Assembly (NCBI GenBank): GCA_963169855.1
Contig: CAUJCN010000002.1
Location: forward strand, 372,001-436,000
Direction: 5' to 3'
Source of the DNA: Patescibacteria group bacterium
Lineage (GTDB): Bacteria > Patescibacteria > Dojkabacteria > J137
DNA length: 64,000 nt
Under the pieces are notes generated by a model. It saw only the letters and a list, made by a program, of their open reading frames with translations, was not told where the DNA came from and did not search any database. The position numbers and the translations under genes were made by a program. Each line of letters starts with the position of its first letter. The stretch's first letter is position 1. Shown piece by piece: positions 61,005 to 64,000 of this stretch.

Positions 61005-61020
61005 TTCATTATTATACTCT

Positions 61021-61055
61021 AGAAAAGAAAGATCCCCAGCCAATGGCTGGGGATC
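61021..61055 (-). terminator. Rho-independent terminator after rplS
   Basis: GATCCCCAGCC and GGCTGGGGATC (61031-61055) form an 11-bp stem with a 3-base loop, followed on the minus strand by TTTCTTTTCT. The rnhB promoter begins just beyond it. Confidence 0.9.
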
Positions 61056-61079
61056 TGCTTAAGTTGAATTTAATTCTTA

Positions 61080-61589
61080 TTACTCTGCTTTTGCCTGCCT
61101 GTCGTCAGACACGGCTTCTTCAACTACAGGAGTTTCTGCTTCTGTGTTTGGAGCAATCGAATCAGGAACAACTGCTGTATCTACAACATCTTCTTGTGCT
61201 GCATCATACATTTCTACATTTTCAGAATCAACAAACATTGCTTTTCCTTTCTTAACTCTAATTGCGTTCTTTCCTAATCTGTCTCGCATGAAGTATAGTT
61301 TTGATCTTCTTACGGGTTCTTCTTTAACAACCTTAATTCCCGAAATATTTGTTGAATATAGAGGGAAGATTTTTTCTACACCTACTCCATAACTAACTTT
61401 TCTAACAGTGAATGTTTTTCTTGATCTATCGTTGTTTACAGAGATTACTAATCCCTTGAACTTCTGAATTCTAGTTTTGTCTCCGTCTCTAATGATAGTG
61501 TCTACCTCTACAGTCTGTCCTGGCTTAATTACAGGTAGTTTTTTGTTCATGAACTTGTCATCAACCTTTTTTATTAAATTATGTGTCAT
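61080..61589 (-). CDS. rplS: 50S ribosomal protein L19 with acidic C-terminal extension
   Basis: bL19 lies at the 30S/50S bridge. The core of about 115 residues includes IKPGQTVEVDTIIRDGDKTR and the PVRRSKLYFMRDR ending. About 50 more residues, rich in E, D, A, V and P and probably disordered, extend it to 169. A monocistronic gene with its own terminator. Confidence 0.93.
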   Translation of the reverse strand: MTHNLIKKVDDKFMNKKLPVIKPGQTVEVDTIIRDGDKTRIQKFKGLVISVNNDRSRKTFTVRKVSYGVGVEKIFPLYSTNISGIKVVKEEPVRRSKLYFMRDRLGKNAIRVKKGKAMFVDSENVEMYDAAQEDVVDTAVVPDSIAPNTEAETPVVEEAVSDDRQAKAE

Positions 61590-61632
61590 AGGTTATTTCT
61601 AAAAATCTTTGCAATTATACAATAGATCTGAT

Positions 61633-62760
61633 TTAATAAGCAAATTCTGAGGTAATAATGTCCGAAGAATTTACTACTTGCTGCCAGCTACTCTGCGGAG
61701 CAGAGACAGGAAGCTCCGTATTCCAAGCAAATAGGGACTTTCCATTAGTTATGTAAACCACTTGTCCAACAACGTAAAAGTCCGAAACGCTGTATCCTAT
61801 AGGTAATTTTAGCGTTTTATCTAGAGGTGAAACATAAATAAAGTTATCTTTTGCAAAGGAAATTACTTCTCTAGAAATTATCGCCGAAAATTGATCTTCG
61901 TTTTGCAAAATGTTTGTTATCTGCCCTTCAACAGGAATGTAAACCACGTTTTCTGCTTTTGTATCAACATTAACCCCCAAGACCGCATTATCTTTAACCA
62001 CAAAGTTCAGCCCTGCCGAATTCTTCCTTACAGTATTACAGTCCTTCATTTCTTCTATTTTTTGAGTAGTACTTATAACCACACACGATTGGGTAGCATC
62101 TCTGATTACGATTTGCTCGGAGTTTAGTGATAAAAATCTGGATGGTGAAGTATATTGATTCTTAAACAAGTACATCTCTTGCTCACCGTAAGCTCCAATT
62201 CTAAGAATCTTTAGTTGCTCTTGCTGCTTTATCAAAACGTAAAATGATCTTTCTGAGGAGTCATATTCAAAATCTTCGATACTCTCCCCTGTCTTTGCGA
62301 AATAAACTGTCGAAGTCGCTCCGTTATTATTTAAGTAAACTCCATCTGTTAGTCGGAATGCGTAATTTGTCCCAGATAAGTACTTAATTTTTAGAAAATC
62401 TCTAGAAAATCTAAATGATTCAACTATCTTTGTATCCGAAGCAAAAATATAATATTTTTGATCTCCTGAAGTATTTACCGTTCTAAGCAATCTATCCAAT
62501 TTTCGAGAAGATCCTAAATTGTCTGGGAATTCCGAAATTGGCTGTGTTGTTTTGATTATTGAGCTATCGTTATAAGTCACCGAATCGTTTGGAACTAATC
62601 TCGGAGCAAACACGGATGTTTCGATTGGGGTGCTCAAAGTTATTTGTCTAGCGATCAGCAAAAGCACCACTAGACCAAGCATCCAAGCCATGAATCCATA
62701 AGAAATCCTTGGCTTTTTCTTAACATTTTTCTTTTCTTCAAATAATTTTGGGAAATCCAT
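61633..62760 (-). CDS. Membrane-anchored hypothetical protein (375 aa)
   Basis: A basic N-terminal tail, a membrane helix (about 24-44) and a large outer region with repeated short beta patterns such as YYIFASDTKIVESFRF, NYAFRLTDGVYL and YVLIKQQEQLKILRI. The repeats suggest a beta-propeller or stacked sheet but I cannot name a family. A TAATAA lies close to the start and a TATAAT further upstream. It sits between rplS and rpmH. Confidence 0.6.
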   Translation of the reverse strand: MDFPKLFEEKKNVKKKPRISYGFMAWMLGLVVLLLIARQITLSTPIETSVFAPRLVPNDSVTYNDSSIIKTTQPISEFPDNLGSSRKLDRLLRTVNTSGDQKYYIFASDTKIVESFRFSRDFLKIKYLSGTNYAFRLTDGVYLNNNGATSTVYFAKTGESIEDFEYDSSERSFYVLIKQQEQLKILRIGAYGEQEMYLFKNQYTSPSRFLSLNSEQIVIRDATQSCVVISTTQKIEEMKDCNTVRKNSAGLNFVVKDNAVLGVNVDTKAENVVYIPVEGQITNILQNEDQFSAIISREVISFAKDNFIYVSPLDKTLKLPIGYSVSDFYVVGQVVYITNGKSLFAWNTELPVSAPQSSWQQVVNSSDIITSEFAY

Positions 62761-62802
62761 ATTTTTATTATGAACTTATTATACAGTAATCTTAAGTCCT
62801 AT

Positions 62803-62831
62803 TTGAAAAAAAACGATCTGCAAGGTATAAT
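62803..62831 (+). promoter_or_regulatory. Sigma70-type promoter of rpmH
   Basis: TTGAAA (62803-62808) and TATAAT (62826-62831) are separated by exactly 17 bases. The -10 box ends 27 bases before ATG 62859, leaving a leader of about 20 bases without a clear Shine-Dalgarno. Confidence 0.8.
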
Positions 62832-62858
62832 TCCGAGTTAATTAATTGATATCGGTAT

Positions 62859-63062
62859 ATGTCTAAGACACAGGGACCATCCTACAATCCAAGTAAGATA
62901 AAGCGAATCAGAAAATTTAGTTTCCTTGCGCGAAACTCATCAAAAGGAGGAAGAAAAGTTCTTAAAAGAAGAATTCTAAAAGGTAGAAAAAACCTTACTG
63001 TTTCTTACGAGTTCGGATCTACAAAAGTAGAAAAGAATAAAAGATTCGGAAGACGAAGATAA
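62859..63062 (+). CDS. rpmH: 50S ribosomal protein L34, extended
   Basis: bL34 is a small basic protein deep in the large subunit. The family core is recognised from YNPSKIKRIRKFSFLARN and GRKVLKRRILKGRKNLTV. The protein is 67 residues against the usual 44-46, with about six extra residues before the core and about 18 after it (VSYEFGSTKVEKNKRFGRRR). dnaA and rnpA, its usual neighbours, are not visible; a primase gene is convergent. Confidence 0.88.
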   Translation: MSKTQGPSYNPSKIKRIRKFSFLARNSSKGGRKVLKRRILKGRKNLTVSYEFGSTKVEKNKRFGRRR

Positions 63063-63090
63063 TCTCAAATCCTTTCAAACTTGATAAATG

Positions 63091-63115
63091 GGAGCCTTTG
63101 GCTCCTAATTTATTT
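63091..63115 (+). terminator. Short terminator after rpmH
   Basis: GGAGCC-TTT-GGCTCC (63091-63105) forms a 6-bp stem, followed by TAATTTATTT. It separates rpmH from the convergent dnaG and may act in both directions. Confidence 0.6.
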
Positions 63116-63130
63116 CAAATTTTCTGAAAA

Positions 63131-64000
63131 TCAAATTATTTTTACTGAATCTATATTTTTCAAAGCTTCGATAGTTTTAGTAATTTCGCTCATTTCTTCG
63201 CTATCAACTCCCCCAGACGACAATTTTTTTAAATACTGTTTTAAGTAGGCCTTGTAAAGTAATTTGTATCTGTAGTTTATTTCTTCGCTCACATCCTTCA
63301 CCCTGGAAACATCTATAGTCATAATTTTTGAGTAATGTTCAAAATCCTGATCTCCCGATTGCTCTTTTCCATCAAGAAAATTAGAAATCATTTGGCGAAT
63401 CGCTGGGTGCTCAAAAACCTCTCTTTTGAATTCTTTTTTTACTTTTGATTTGTTCTGAATAATTACTGCAGCCAGAAATTCCTCTCCTTCTATTTTAACT
63501 TTATTTAAAGGTACGTATTCTCTAGGCTCTTCTTCATGTACAATTGGATTTCGCTTTCGTCTTTTTTCAAGTTGATCTTCTTTAACGCCAACAATTTCTG
63601 CAAGCTTGTTCATAAAGAAAGTCTGCTGAACTTCGTCAGACAAAGAATTAATAACAGGCATTACTCTATCACGGAATTCCGATTTGTCGTCAGGATCGGT
63701 CATATCCAGATCTTTTAGGTGATACTCGAACAAATACTCTACTGAATTTACAGGTTTAGCTACTCTTTCCGGCCATAGAGACGGATTTTTTATGATCAAT
63801 TCGTCTGCATCTTGAAACCCTGTAATATCAATTACTTTGTGCTTCAGACCAATCTTTTCAACGATATCAATCCCTCTTTCCAACGCCTTCATTCCAGCAC
63901 CGTCTGTATCAAAACAGAAATATACTTGATCTGCAAAACGTTTAACTAATTTTGCTTGATTAGAAGTAAATGCTGTTCCTAAAGGTGCCACAATATTCTG
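63131..64000 (-). CDS. dnaG: DNA primase DnaG, C-terminal part (cut by window edge)
   Basis: The visible about 289 residues include the end of the TOPRIM catalytic domain: VAPLGTAFTSNQAKL and CFDTDGAGMKALERG with its DxD acidic pair, then a helical C-terminal region for helicase and SSB contact. The frame continues past the window end at 64000, so the zinc-binding and N-terminal parts are unseen. Convergent with rpmH. Confidence 0.9.
   Translation of the reverse strand, partial: QNIVAPLGTAFTSNQAKLVKRFADQVYFCFDTDGAGMKALERGIDIVEKIGLKHKVIDITGFQDADELIIKNPSLWPERVAKPVNSVEYLFEYHLKDLDMTDPDDKSEFRDRVMPVINSLSDEVQQTFFMNKLAEIVGVKEDQLEKRRKRNPIVHEEEPREYVPLNKVKIEGEEFLAAVIIQNKSKVKKEFKREVFEHPAIRQMISNFLDGKEQSGDQDFEHYSKIMTIDVSRVKDVSEEINYRYKLLYKAYLKQYLKKLSSGGVDSEEMSEITKTIEALKNIDSVKII

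Overview
The window is an AT-rich, densely packed bacterial chromosome segment from what looks like a small-genome member of the Candidate Phyla Radiation (Patescibacteria). The main evidence is the S10-spc ribosomal operon. It runs S10-L3-L4-L23-L2-S19-L22-S3-L16-L29-S17-L14-L24-L5-S14-S8-L6-L18-S5-L15 with no L30 between S5 and L15, and L30 loss is a known CPR trait. Short intergenic gaps, many overlapping genes and many small membrane-anchored proteins of unknown function fit the same picture. Dojkabacteria (WS6) or a related low-GC lineage is plausible but cannot be proven here. Release factor 2 is intact and several genes end in TGA, so UGA is a stop codon.

Layout. 1-9.9 kb: partial unknown gene, rarA, an unknown protein, an ABC exporter overlapping a SecD-like gene, a Fic-fold protein with a degenerate active site, glyA and an MFS permease. 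9.9-10.3 kb: unexplained 413-base spacer with hairpins. 10.3-16.4 kb: prfB, a response regulator, a serS-EamA-map cluster and a flavoprotein. 16.5-23.9 kb: accessory small genes (uridine kinase-like, GNAT, ung, DUF559 nuclease, DUF1801, methyltransferase, hydrolase, DHH phosphoesterase) with two large palindromic repeats. 23.9-29.4 kb: gltX, SDR, IMPase, YvcK/CofD-like protein, sufC. 29.4-32.8 kb: a broken membrane protein gene and a three-gene surface operon with cohesin- and dockerin-like domains. 32.8-38.7 kb: pheT, recO, secY, glycosyltransferase. 38.8-49.1 kb: ribosomal operon and tuf. 49.4-64 kb: VanY peptidase, a miniature SufB/SufD-like protein, tRNA-Leu(UAG), DUF2207 protein, truB, a large secreted protein with two small partners, rnhB, rplS, rpmH and the C-terminal part of dnaG.

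The gene starts share one pattern. At many transcription-unit starts a TATAAT-like -10 box ends only 5-8 bases (usually 6) before the start codon, so the mRNAs should be leaderless. Genes inside operons start 0-15 bases after the previous stop, or overlap it, and almost none has a Shine-Dalgarno sequence. Only a few units (tuf, rpmH, rpsJ, secY) have promoters placed to give a real leader. This pattern was used to choose several start codons below the longest possible ORF.

The best leads are: the DUF559 nuclease gene directly beside a multi-hairpin palindromic repeat with a second copy 2.6 kb away; EF-Tu with altered switch I and NKxD motifs; a 148-residue SufB/SufD-like core protein plus SufC as a possible minimal Suf pair; the cohesin/dockerin-like surface operon; and the structured spacer upstream of prfB.
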